DNA of 27,083 bases from Cochliopodium minus (Eukaryota; Discosea; Himatismenida; Cochliopodiidae), in contig JAMYWO010000289.1 in assembly GCA_024220525.1 (NCBI GenBank), positions 1 through 27,083 on the forward strand, given 5' to 3'. How positions within the stretch are numbered: position 1 is the first letter of the stretch; every line of letters begins with the position of its first letter. Below the pieces are notes generated by a model. That model did no database searches, was not told the origin of the DNA, and saw only the letters and a program-made list of their open reading frames with translations. The position numbers were made by a program, and so were the translations under genes. This document shows, piece by piece, positions 8,614 to 20,850 of this stretch.

Positions 8614-11444
8614 ATGGATAATAACAACATTGAGAATAATAATGAAGAAGATATAATCGATGATAATGGAGAATGTGATGAGGAAGAATTACCTGTCTTT
8701 GAGAAATTTACCATCATCCCCAATCATCCCATCAAAAAATTGGATGAAAATTATGAGAATTTTGATCTTTTGGTTGATTTGAATGTGTAAAATATATCCT
8801 CTTTAATTTGCCTCAAAAAATAACACGTTAAAAAAATATAATTTTTTATATGTTAAATATAAATGGATGGTTTGAATAATACTTCTTATACCTTGCCTCA
8901 TTTCATCTTGGGAAAATATTTTTCATAAAAATTTATGATAAAAGGGTATATATTAACTAAACAAGTATAATTGTTTTATAATTGGGAATGAGATGTATAA
9001 TTTCATGTGTTTATACAAAGGAGAAATATTTTTTTGGAAATAATTAATTTTTTAAAAATTTATCACCACATATAATCTCCAAAAAAATTAATATCACAAT
9101 CAATGATCAATTTCAATATAAATACTGATTTATTTATTTATCATAATCATTTATAATTAGCTGAATAAAAAAAATTAAAATTATAATTTTCAATTCAGTG
9201 ATACTGGTGCGACAATCCTAACAGGAACAAAAGTAAATGATACATCAGGCAAAAAATACGCATTGAAAATCATCGAAAAATCGAAAATAGCAGATGACAA
9301 ATTGAAGATAGCCAGGTTGAAGAGGGAGGTCAAAATCTACAATAAAACTCGTCTTTGCAAACATGTCGTTGACTTGCACGAAATAATTGAAACTGACTAT
9401 GATCTTACTTTTGTCATGGATTAGTAAAAAAATAATTAAATCTCCTTTTTTAATTAAGTATTATTTTTTTAAAAAAATATTATTTTTGTTAAATTTTTTT
9501 TTAATATTTTTTGTTTGTTTTTAATTAATTATATTATTTTAATATTTTTGTTAATGGAATTTTTTATTTAAATTATTAAAAACTTATTCCTTTTTTTAAT
9601 TTTTTGATGGAATTTGTTTTTTATTATATAACATTTTTATAATCTTTTCATATCTTTCAATTCACAATTTTTTATTATATTTTTATTTTATTTTTATTCA
9701 TTTTTTTTTTAATTTTATTATTTTATTTTATTTTATTTTATTTTATTTTATTTTATTTTATTTTATTTTAAATTTTAAATTTTTTGTAAAAGTATTGATG
9801 GAGGACAATTATTCGACAGAGTAGCTAAAACAAAGGGAATGAGATTGAGCGAGGAGGTGGCAAGCAAAATTGTGAGACAGTTGACCGAAAGCATCAAAGA
9901 TCTTCACACTAACGGTGTTTGTCACAGAGACCTCAAACCAGAAAACGTAAAAAAAAAACAAAATAAAAAATAAAAAAACAAAATAAAAAATATGATAATT
10001 AAAAATAAATTAGACATGTCCAAAATTTACAACTTTTTTAGCGGATATAAATTAATTGCTAACAAAATTTGAACTGTTGTAAAATTTTGAACATCTCTAA
10101 AAATAAATTAAAATAATTGAAAAATAATGTAAAATAAAAAATAAAAATAAAAAATAAAAATAAAAACAAAAATAAAAAATAGATATTGTGCACATCAGGA
10201 GACGATTTTGATTTAAAACTAAGTAAATTTTTTATTTATTTATTAATTTAATTTTTATTTTAATTTCAATTTATTTTATTTTTTAATTTTTAATTTTTAT
10301 ATTTTTAATTTTTATTTCATTTAAAAGTTGACTTTGGTCTCGCCAAATTCATCAAAATAGACAATGGTGAAGAAATATTGAAAGCAAGCACGTCAGGAAC
10401 CCTTGCCTATGTAGCCCCAGAAAGATTCGACAGCAACGACACCAAAGGTAAAGAAAAATGAAAATTTCATTTTTCTTTTTTTTTATTTTTTTATTTTTTC
10501 AATTTCAATTTTAAATTATTTTATTTTATTTTATTTATTTTTAATTTTCTACGATTTGATTTTATTTTTTTTATTTTTAATTTGATAAATAATTGAACAT
10601 TTTTCTTTTGTTAATTTCATTTTTAGTTTTATTTATTATAAATTTTTTTCTAATTATTTTTTTTGTTTTTAAATTTATTAATTTGATTTATTTTTAATTT
10701 TATTAATTTTTTTTTGTTAATTTTATTTTAATTTTAATTATATATATTTGTTTATTATGTTTTTTTAAAAAATTATTAAATTTTTTTTAATTATTTGACT
10801 TATTTTTTTAATTTATTTGATTTATTTTTAATTTTATTTTTTATTTTTTTTTTGGCAGCCATTGACATATGGTCGATTGGTATCATCATGTATTTCGTTT
10901 TGTTCGGAAACACTCCCTTCTGCGATCTCACACAAGACCAGCAAGACGAAGAGGAAGTTTTCAGGAAAATTACTTCGTAAAAAATTTTAAAAAAAAAATT
11001 TTAAAAAAAATTTAAAAAATATTAAAAAAAAATGTTCAAAAAAATAAATTATTTTTTGTTTAAAAGTGCACCTCTCAAACTCCCTCCCAAAATTCCAATC
11101 TCCAAAGGAGCCAAAGAAGTCCTCGCAGGATGTCTCAAAAGAGATCCCAAACAGAGATGGACTTGTCAAAAAATTTTAGAGCACAGTTGGACACAAGGTA
11201 AAATAAAGCGAATTTTCCATATCTTAATTTATTAAAATATTTTTTTTTTTTATTTTTTATTTTTTTAATTTTTTTTTTTATTTAATTTTTAAAAGGTGAT
11301 ATCCACACCGTTCTTTCAAAAAACAAAGAAGAGTCACAAGACATCTTGGCAGAAGAAGACATCCAAAAATTGAAAGCTTCCATGTCTATGGTCATCAACG
11401 CTTCGAGAGACATTCAGGATAACAACGACAAATTGAATAAATGA
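8614..11444 (+). CDS. CaMK-type serine/threonine protein kinase
   Basis: Eight exons: 8614..8786, 9199..9423, 9793..9946, 10183..10222, 10328..10447, 10859..10976, 11067..11197, 11296..11444; 369 aa. A very acidic, Asn-rich N-terminus (about 25 residues) precedes the kinase domain. Landmarks are YALK with Lys81, HRDLKPEN with Asp179, DFG at 199-201, APE at 227-229, then DIWSIGIIMYFVLFGNTPF and KRDPKQRWT. The TPF pocket and the substrate-loop pattern indicate the CAMK group. The glycine loop is degenerate: DTGATI stands where GxGxxG is expected, so the first and third glycines are missing. The ~50-residue tail (KLKASMSMVINASR) resembles the post-kinase helix of CaMK relatives, but no clear calmodulin site or EF hand is present. 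Exon 4 is only 40 nt. Intron 3 holds a MITE copy. Confidence 0.9.
9721..9770. repeat. (TTTTA)10 perfect pentamer array in CaMK intron 2
   Basis: Ten uninterrupted TTTTA units in the intron 9424..9792, just upstream of the exon 3 acceptor. Confidence 0.95.
10002..10108. mobile_element. MITE copy 1 with target-site duplication, in CaMK intron 3
   Basis: An 89-bp element (10011-10099) is flanked by the 9-bp direct repeat AAAATAAAT (10002-10010 and 10100-10108; ten bases if the shared T is counted). Its ends are inverted: TAGACATGTCC at the left, and the right end reads TAGAGATGTTC on the other strand; the inverted match continues to TTACAAC. Inside, TTTTTTAGC and GCTAACAAA-like arms make it close to a single hairpin. 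It has no coding capacity. It is about 80% or more alike to copy 2 at 17066-17155. TSD length and TAG-start ends suggest hAT- or Mutator-type origin, undecided. Confidence 0.8.
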
Positions 11445-11561
11445 AAATGAAAAAAAAAATTAAAAAAATAAGTTTTTTTTTAATTTTAATTATATTTTAT
11501 ATTCATAAGAAAAAACTTTGAGAACATTTCCAAAACGTTTTATTTACAAACTCAAATTTAT

Positions 11562-13711
11562 TTACAAAGAATTTTTGTTGATAGATTCCAAATGACACAA
11601 AAATTTGATGATGTTCATAACGATCCCCTTCACCAAAAACCCCAAAGAGATGTTCTCGTTGCTTGATATTAAGTTCATTCTCGTTTTGGACAACAAAAGA
11701 AGGGTTATCAGTTGAGATTCTAATAGAGGGTTGCTGGGCCAGTAAATGTGGTACGAAGTTTTCCACTCAATAAAAGGAACCAAATTTTTGAAGTTTTGTT
11801 TTCCTTTGCTGCTGTCTTTGTTTGCAGATTTAAAGTATCTGTCAAAAGAAAAAAAAAAATAATTAAAATTAAAAATAAATAATTAACAAAAAAAATAAAT
11901 ATAATTTTACAAGATTGCTGCTAATTCGAGATTGATTGGTGCATACTTTCCTTCTTTGTAAATTCTTGCCAAATGGTTCATAGAGTTGACATTTCCCACT
12001 TCCACAGCAGTCTTGATAAAATAACGTGGAAAATAAAAAAAAATGAAAAACAAAATATAAATAAATTTTTTACTTGATAAAGATGCAATGCTCTATTTAC
12101 ATTTCTCTCTACTCCATTCTTGGCTTTCAAATAATAATTCCCAACTTTGAAGTAAAAAATAAAAAAAATTTCAAAATAAAAAATGGTCAATTCTTTTGTT
12201 ACGTTTGTTCAATGCAAAATCACTTCCCAAGTTGGCTGAATTTTCCCAAAGTTGTATAGCTTTACTAATATTTTTCTCAACTCCTAATCAAAATTGAGAT
12301 AATAATTTTTTATGAATTTTTATTTAATTTTCTTAAAAATCAAATTTGTTTTATTAATTTTTATTTTATTTTTGTTATTTTATTTTTAAATTTTTAATTT
12401 TTTTTAATTTTTAATTTTCTTTTTTTTTTACCTATCCCCATCTCGTACATTTTACCAAGGATGTTCATTGAATAAAAATTTTTGAGATCACTAGAACGCT
12501 TGAACAAAGAAGTGGCCTTTTCAAGTTTTTTTTTAACTCCCTCGCCCTTATAATACCTTTCAAAAAAAAAAAAAAAATCAAAAATAGAAATACAAAATAA
12601 ATTGAAATAAAATTTTAAAAAAATAAAAAAAATTTAAAAAATAAAAAAAAAATAAATAAATAAATTAAATAATAAAAAAAATAAAAAAAATTAATAAATA
12701 AAAAAATAATTAGATTAGATTAAAAACAAGTTTAAATAAGTGAAAATTAAATAATAAAGTTTTTTACATTAATCCTAAATAAAACATTGCGTTCTCGTTG
12801 TTCTTTTTCACAGCCTTCTTGAATAACACTTTGGCCTTCTCTAAGTCCCTTTCCACTTTTTGTCCCTTGTAGTAGATGTATGCCAGATAGTACTGAGCGA
12901 TTTCAATTTCTTGTTCTATGGACAATTCAAACAAATCAATAGCTTTTTTGATATCCTTAAGAATATTTTCATCTCCTAAAAAAAATTTTTTTTTTCAATT
13001 TTAATTTATTTTATTTAAAAAAATTATAAATTATAAAATTAAATAATTTTTTTTTTACCATCAAGATAAATTAACCCCAAATTGAAGTTTGAGATGTTGT
13101 TCCCTCTTTTGATCGATTTCTCGTAGTAATTTACAGATTCCTCAACGTTTTTCTCCACTCCTTTTCCGTTTCTGAGCATGTATGCCCTGTTGATTGAACA
13201 AAAAAAGAATTGTTGAGATAGATTGAAAGAAAAATTAATATTTTATGTTTTTTATTTCGTTGAAATATTATTTAAATAAAAAAAATTATATGCTTGAATA
13301 TTCTCTTTTATTGATAGCACATCTTCTTTATTTATGATTTTTAATAGATTTGTAACAAAAAGTTTTTTACATCATATGATATCCTATCATCTCTTCCTCT
13401 CCTGATCTTGGCTCCTTCAAATATTCTTTCAATATCTCGTAGCTTTTGGCAAAATCCTCCTTTCTATCCCATCCCAGATAATACTTGCGTGAGATAGCGA
13501 TCATATTTCCCTGATTGGCCGATCTTGTCAGCCATCTCCTCGCATCTTGCTCATTCTTCTCTATCTTGTCCCCATATTGCATCTTGAACGAGATATATAG
13601 CTGTGCTATCGGATCATTCTTCTCCTCTGCATTCTTTAGGTAATCTCTCAGCTTCATTTTTTTTTTATGTATCCTTGAAATCATTCTATTAATTATATTC
13701 TTCTTCACCAT
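11562..13711 (-). CDS. Sel1-like repeat (SLR) protein
   Basis: Eight exons: 13711..13371, 13186..13059, 12975..12768, 12556..12432, 12283..12203, 12144..12074, 12011..11911, 11838..11562; 443 aa. Most of the protein is about nine consecutive ~36-residue Sel1-type alpha/alpha repeats with the A-x-x-x-L-G-x-x-Y-x-x-G-x-G-V-x-x-D/N-x-x-K-A pattern, for example YYKGEGVKKKLEKATSLF and KNVEESVNYYEKS. Such solenoids usually act as protein-binding scaffolds; ligand and location are unknown. No signal peptide or membrane segment is visible. The last ~85 residues are not repeats and are unrecognised. The ATG at 13711 is the most upstream; Met10 and Met19 are alternatives, as the repeats start near residue 30. 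The 3' end is convergent with the CaMK gene, 117 nt away. All eight exon phases close. Confidence 0.88.
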
Positions 13712-14163
13712 TCTTATGTGCGTAATTTATGTTATATTCTATCAAAGATCTATCTAATGTCACTTGATACTCTCAAAGAAGTTTTTGTGTTTTTTTTTGT
13801 ATGTTTTTTTTTTATATTTCCTCCTGTTTTTTTTTTTGATTCAAGGATCTGTTATATACTGATGATATCGCTTTATTTGAACTAGTAGGATCTTTATTGA
13901 TTTGTTTTCAAAACTTTTTAAATTCAAATTCACAAAAATAAATTAAAAATATTTAAAAAATAAAATGTTTTGACAATTTAAGGCTTTTTACCGACTTAAT
14001 TCAGGTTTTAATAAAAGTTTAAAAATTTAAATTCCAAAGATCCTAAAGAAAAAAAAATTCGGTTAAAAATGTGGCTTTTAATTTCAAATAAAAAATAAAG
14101 GGAAAAAAGGTAGTTGAACAAATCAAAATATATCTTTGTCTTTTTTTTTTTTGTTTATCAATT
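13712..14163. other. Spacer between the C2-AGC kinase 3' end and the Sel1 gene start
   Basis: 452 nt of T-rich DNA between two minus-strand genes. I see no ORF, RNA gene or element. It should contain the kinase 3' UTR and the Sel1 gene promoter. Confidence 0.6.
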
Positions 14164-17100
14164 TCACTTTTCATTTTTTTCAAAGAATATTTTATCAGAT
14201 ACAAATTGAAAATTATCAAATTTCTTTTGAGATAAAGGAGAGATCTGTTCCAAAACCACAGAATCTAAAAAAAAAGTTTATTTAAAAAGAAATAAAAAAT
14301 ATAGGAAAAAAAAAATTAAATCTAACCTTTCAAACTTGAGTTAGTATATTCCTTATCAAAATATTTTAAGTCCGTAGCCATTTTCTAATTTTTAATTTAT
14401 TTAATTTTAAATTGTGTAAAAAAAATTTTTTTTTTTACCAATTTTGGTTTATATGGAGGTTCAACTGTTTGGAAATTGTAAAAGTTAGATATTGTTGTGT
14501 TGTTAAAATTTTATTTTTTCTTACTTTCTTTTCTCATAAATTTTTCCCAATCTGTCTTCACAAAAAAAGCGCTCGATTTAATTTCACTAAAAAAATATTG
14601 AACAAAAATAAAAATAAAATAAATAATAAAATAATAAAATAATAAAATAATAAAATATAAAAAATAAAAATAAAAATAAAAAATTTAAAAATAAAAATAA
14701 ATATGATGAAATAATTTATAAAAGAGTTCTTAAAAATTTATTTAAAAAAATATGGAACAAAAATACAAAATACAAAATACAAAATACAAAATACAAATTA
14801 AATAAAAATAAAAATAAAAATAAAAATAAAATAAAACAAAAATAATAAATGGGTTCTTAAAAATTTTATTTAAACTTATAAATAAAAATAAAAATAATAA
14901 ATGGGTTCTTAAAAATTTATTTAAAAAAATAAAAAAATTAATATAATTTATAAATAAACCCTAGAACAAATTTTAAAACTTACATTTCTGTAAATCTTGT
15001 TTGAGGATTCTTAGAAAGTAATCCCCATATGAGCTCCCTTAGAGTAGAATCCATGGTGCCGTCGAAGGCAGGGTCGACGCGGAGAATGAGATCAAATAGC
15101 TCGTTCTGCTCTTTGGAGGAGAAGGGGAGGCAGTTATAAAAGAGTTCGTACAACAATATTCCAAATGACCACCAATCCACTTTTTTTTTGTATTTTAAAT
15201 ATTAAACAACAATTTTAATAAAACCAAAAAAAAATTACCTTCAAAGTTATACCTGAAAATTGTTTATTTGTTTGCAAATGGATAAAAAAAAAAATCAAAA
15301 AAAATAAAAAATATTAAATTAAAACCAAAAATAAAAAAAATTGATTTAAAAAAAAAATTAAAAAATATTTGAATAAAAAATGTTCTAAAAAATTGATTGT
15401 AAAAAGTAAATATTATAAAAATGAAAAATAAAGTCAAAAAAAAAAAAAAAAAAATTTATTTTTACCCACTCGTTTTGTGATTTTTCAACTTTTTTTTAAC
15501 AAAAAAAAACCAATTGAAAATCAAAAAAAATATTTTAAAAAATTGTTTTACCATTTCTGGAGCTATATATTCCAGCGTTCCAACAATACTAAATGTGTTT
15601 TGGCAATTTTCTGAAATTTTGGACAAACCTTTTAAAAATAAAAATAAACAAAAAAAATAAAAAAATAAAAAATAAAAAATAAAAAATAAAAAATAAATCA
15701 TAAAAAAATATTTGAAAAAATATTTGAAAAAATATTTGAAAACTTTAAAACTTTAAATTTTTTATACCGAAATCTGTTATGAGAATGTAACCGTCCAAAC
15801 CTATTAAAATGTTTTCTGGTTTGAGGTCTCTAAGGATAATTTGATTGGCGTGGAGATGTTCTATTGCTAAGATGAGCTGGGCTCCAAAAAAATGGACAAG
15901 GTCCAAGTCTTTGTAAACTTTCTTCAACGTGTACTTTCAAAAAAAAAAAAGAAAAAATTTAACGAAGTTAATTCAAAAAATAAATGAAAAAATTTAATGA
16001 AAAAAAAAAAGAAAAATAAAAAATAAAAAAAATAAAAAATAAAAAATAAAAAATAATTATAAAAAAAATTATTCAATTAAATTACAAATTAAAAAAAAAA
16101 AAAATTTTTTTACCATGTGATAATGCAAATCACCACCAGCTACATACTCTAGACCCAAAAACAGTTTAGATTCACTTGAAAAAGCGAACTGGAGGCCAAT
16201 GATGAAGGGGTGGTTGATCTGAGAAAGAATGAGTTTCTCTATGAAGGTGTTTTTGATGTCTTTGTCGCTGTTCACCAAGTTTTGCTTTCTAATTGCTTTT
16301 ATGGCGTATTTTTTTCCTGTTGGTTTGTATCTTACTTGCCATACCTTTGAAAAAAAAAAATAATTAAAAATATTGTTAATAAAAAATAAAAAAATAAAAA
16401 AAATAAAAAAATATAAAAAATATTGTTGATAAATTTTATGTTTTATTTTAAAAAAAAATTTAAAAGTAGGAAATAATTTATTAATATTACTTTTCCAAAC
16501 TTTCCTCTTCCTAAAAGTTTCAACCACTCAAATTCTCCTTCGTTCATTGTCTCTTTCTACAAAAAAAAATAAAAAAAAAAGGTGAAATTAAAAAAAATTT
16601 AAAAAATTGAAATGTATTTAAATGAGAATAAAACGGTTTCTCTATTTTTAAAACATATAAAAAAGAAATTTTTATATTGAAGCTATTTCCGCTATTTAAA
16701 TGAAAAAATAAAAAATAAAAAATGTATTTCCGCTATTAAATAAAGTTACAATTTGATAATTAAAAGAAATTTTGATTTGAGGTATAGATAATTCATCGTT
16801 TCCCCCTTTTGGATTTCCCTCAACAAAGTACCAAGACTCTCCCTTTATTCTTATGTCTGTTTTTTCCTTTTGGAACTTTTGAACCAAGTCTTTAAGGTTA
16901 ATGTTTATGTGGCCGAAGTTATCTGTAATTGTCAATAGAGGAATTTTTCTTGGAAGATTGAGCTTCAGTTCTATGAAAGAGTTTTCTGGTATGTTTATCC
17001 TTTTACAGAAAAAATAAAAAATCACTTTTAATTTGAATTTTTTTTTGATTGTATTTAAGAAATTTTAGACATGTCCAAATATTACAACTTTGTTAGCGGA

Positions 17101-17944
17101 TATAAAATTTTTACTAACAAATTTTAAACTGTTGTAATATTTTTGGACATCCCTAAAGAAATTTTTTTTTTTTTGAATTGATTTTGTATTTATTTTTTCG
17201 GAGAAAAAATTTTTATAATTCTCAATAGGAGCTCTGATTGGATTGAAGAATTTTGAATTTATTCCATAGTAATACAATTCTGATTGATCTTTAGCAAAAA
17301 TTCTTTAATAATATGCATATTTCAAGAATCTGTAATATCGAAATCCTATTCAACTTTGATTTGGATTTAATTCTCCATTGAGTATGGAGAATTATTTTGT
17401 TCTTATATTTGATGTTATTTTGTTCATTATGTTATTGAAATTTCAATTTTATTAAATCGTATCATCTTAAATCTTCAAAATAGAACAGATCAATATTAAT
17501 ATTATTGGAAAGGAAGGTAAAATGATATTTCGATACTACACTATAAATGAATTACCATTTAAAAGGTAATCAAAGATAAGTGGAAGTCAAATTATATATT
17601 ATTCCTATTATGGGTGTAAATGTATCTTTGGATCAATTGATGAATCAAATCAATATAATTATACTCCTCTCTGAAATATTCAAAAAAAAAATTTAAATTG
17701 TAACTTACATATTTGAATCTTGTTTGATAGGAACCTTTTTGAAGATGACATTCTTTTCATTGTTGAATATCACAGTGAGTTGATAATTTGCCTTTGATAA
17801 TTTCTCAATAGGTTTCATGTTCTTTGATTCAATGATTTTCAAGGACATACATCCAAATCTCACTTTTTCTATATTTGTATGATTTGTATTAATTTGATTA
17901 TTACTTGTTCTTGGACTTATAAAGCCGTTATTTTGATCATTCAT
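14164..17944 (-). CDS. C2 domain-AGC protein kinase, Sch9-like architecture
   Basis: Thirteen exons: 17944..17709, 16999..16750, 16556..16491, 16344..16114, 15933..15768, 15628..15552, 15488..15466, 15252..15239, 15179..14984, 14586..14525, 14464..14439, 14384..14327, 14264..14164; 501 aa. Residues ~32-160 form a C2 fold ([11 protein letters not shown] at its start; WYFVEG and [10 protein letters not shown] as last strands). The kinase domain follows: GRGKFGKV, Lys200, LRDLKPEN with Asp297, DFG at 315-317, activation loop [13 protein letters not shown] with Ser330, then EVDWWSFG. The AGC C-tail has PPYKP, KYFD and a hydrophobic motif FDNFQF at 484-489, with Gln where Ser/Thr is usual. HRD is LRD rather than the common AGC YRD. 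The C2 and kinase parts could be read as two genes (an ATG lies at 16547), but GTAACT at 16749 and AG at 16558-16557 join them in frame, and C2 plus AGC kinase is known from yeast Sch9. Exons of 14, 23 and 26 nt make it hard for gene finders. Confidence 0.82.
14760..14794. repeat. (AAAATAC)5 heptamer array in C2-AGC kinase intron
   Basis: Five perfect heptamers in the 397-nt intron 14983..14587. The same intron carries a longer repeat: GAGTTCTTAAAAATTTATTT at 14724, then two copies of an ~34-mer starting AATAATAAATGGGTTCTT at 14841 and 14893 (52-bp period). Confidence 0.9.
15703..15738. repeat. Three tandem 12-mers (AAAAAATATTTG) in C2-AGC kinase intron
   Basis: Three perfect 12-bp units next to a hexamer run (about 15660-15696), in the intron 15767..15629. 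Confidence 0.9.
16684..16737. repeat. Direct repeat of TATTTCCGCTATT, 41 bp apart
   Basis: The 13-mer occurs at 16684-16696 and 16725-16737 in the intron between the C2 and kinase parts (16749..16559). It stands out because it has four G/C bases in a nearly G/C-free intron. Confidence 0.8.
17057..17164. mobile_element. MITE copy 2 with target-site duplication, in C2-AGC kinase intron 1
   Basis: A 90-bp element (17066-17155) flanked by AAGAAATTT at 17057-17065 and 17156-17164 (ten bases if the shared T is counted). The left end is TAGACATGTCC; the right end reads TAGGGATGTCC on the other strand, and the inverted match runs on through ATTACAAC. Inner arms TTTGTTAG and CTAACAAA form a second inverted repeat, so the whole element can fold as one hairpin. 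It shares its ends and the core TTAGCGGATATAAA with copy 1. No ORF belongs to it. Confidence 0.82.
17368..17394. repeat. Perfect 11-bp hairpin in C2-AGC kinase intron 1
   Basis: TAATTCTCCAT (17368-17378) and its exact inverse ATGGAGAATTA (17384-17394), separated by five bases. It lies within a 709-nt intron (17708..17000) of higher sequence complexity than its neighbours. Role unknown. Confidence 0.85.
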
Positions 17945-18327
17945 TTTAATTTTTTTTTAGTTTTATCACCTGCTTAATTTTTTTTGAAGTGAGGAAATAT
18001 AAATTTTTTTTTTTTTTTTATTTATTCAGTTAAAAATAAATTAATTTTTAACCATATTTCAATGATTAGACGATTGAGAGTTAAATAAACTTCTAATAGG
18101 ATAACTTGAGAAGAATGTGATTATCATAAATTTTCAAATTTTGATCAGAATTCCTTTTACAAAAACTGTAAGAAATTTCAAAAAAAAGTTTTTCTTTAGA
18201 ATTAATATTGAAAACGAGGAAATGTTATCAAGATTGTAAACTGATTAAAAAAAAAACTTTTCTGTACAAATTTTTAGTTTAATAATAAGCACAAATAAAC
18301 AATTGAAGTTTTTTTCTTTTTGAGTAT
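17945..18327. other. Spacer between pirin 3' end and C2-AGC kinase start
   Basis: 383 nt of A/T-rich DNA with no ORF or RNA gene that I can support. It should include the pirin 3' UTR and the kinase promoter. Confidence 0.6.
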
Positions 18328-19677
18328 TTAGTTTGCTCTCTTCAAGAACATTCCGGTTTGGATATCAATGAATGCTTGCATCAAATCTTCTTGGCTGGCT
18401 AAAACAAAAGGTCCTCTCTGAAAAATAGGTTCTCCCTAAGAAAAAATTTAAAGTTAAAAGTGTGTAAGTTTATTAAAAAAAAAGATTGTTTACGATAGGT
18501 TTTGCAGCAACTAAAATAAATGAAGCATTTTTGTTTTCACTACTTTTGATTGTTACAGTGTCACCTTGTGAATCAAACACGACAATGTTACCTTCGTCCA
18601 AATTGGAATTCAAGTCTCCGAATGAAGCGGAACCTTCGAAGAGATATGCAAAACAGGTGTGTCCTATAGGGATGTGATGTTGGAAGGTTGTGTTTGGTGG
18701 AAGTCTGACGTCCAAGAAGATTGGTTGAGTAGCAATTCCGTTGACAGGTCCAACAGTCTTTTTTTTGTTTTTAAAAAAAAAAAAGAAATTAGTATGAAAT
18801 TTGAAGAATTCAAGGATTAAAAAGGGATTATAGATATATTGATGATCTATCGGAAAGAATGGATCAATCTTTATTATTTTTCTTAATTTTACCTTTTCAT
18901 ATTCTCCTGCAATCACTTTGATTTTGATATTATCTTTCTCCACTGTGGGGATGTCTTCTGGCTGGATATCTTGGTATCTTGGCTTGCACATCTTCTCCTT
19001 CTTGGGCAAATTGATCCACATTTGGAAACCATGAACCATTCCCTCTGTCTGTTTGGGCATTTCAGAGTGGATAATTCCGGCCTGTTTTTAAAATATAGAG
19101 ATTTATAATTCATTTCTAAATCATTAGTGTTGTATGTGACAAGATAATCAATGTATTTCAAAATTATTTATTAATATAAATCATTTTATCGATCATTTTT
19201 TCTTTGAATTAAAAAAAAGAATATTTTACACCAGCTGTCATCCATTGAACTGATCCATCTTTCAATAGACCAACATTTCCCATATGATCTCTATGTTCGA
19301 ATGATCCTTTCAACATATAGGTCACTGTTTCGAATCCTCTGTGAGGATGATCAGGAAATCCCTCGATGTAATCTTCAGGGTTCTCATTCTTGAATTCATC
19401 TAACATCAAGAAGGGATCAAGATTTTTCAACTTGTTGGTTCCGATTGATCTGTGGATCAATACTCCTGCTCCTTCCATCATACCTTTAACAAATACAATT
19501 AATTTTGATATATGGGTGAAATAAAAGATAATCTCAATATATGAACAATTTATCCACAATATTATTGTTTGTTTGATTAAATGTTCTATTATTGATTATG
19601 AATCCATTATTAGTGACATATTTAAAAAATATACCTTGGCTTTTAAAATATTTTGATACTTTTCTAATATTGTTCAT
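18328..19677 (-). CDS. Pirin (cupin-fold iron protein)
   Basis: Five exons: 19677..19635, 19483..19230, 19081..18893, 18757..18494, 18435..18328; 285 aa, close to the ~290 of human pirin. Pirins are bicupin proteins binding one metal ion in the N-terminal barrel; members act as nuclear cofactors or quercetin dioxygenases. The N-terminal barrel shows DPFLMLDEF, then DHPHRGFETVTYM with two His ligands and WMTAGAGIIHSEMP with the third His and the Glu ligand; all four are present. The second half includes GPVNGIATQPIFLDVRLPP and a tail GPFVLASQEDLMQAF. The short first exon (14 codons plus one base) uses the ATG at 19677 and joins with a GGT codon across the splice. Nothing appears broken. The cellular role here cannot be told from the sequence. 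Confidence 0.95.

Positions 19678-20850
<1,173 letters not shown>

Noticed and set aside
17065-17277. Minus-strand 70-codon frame in the C2-AGC kinase intron
   Set aside because: It spans the MITE and resembles no family; joining the C2 exons directly gives a coherent domain without it.
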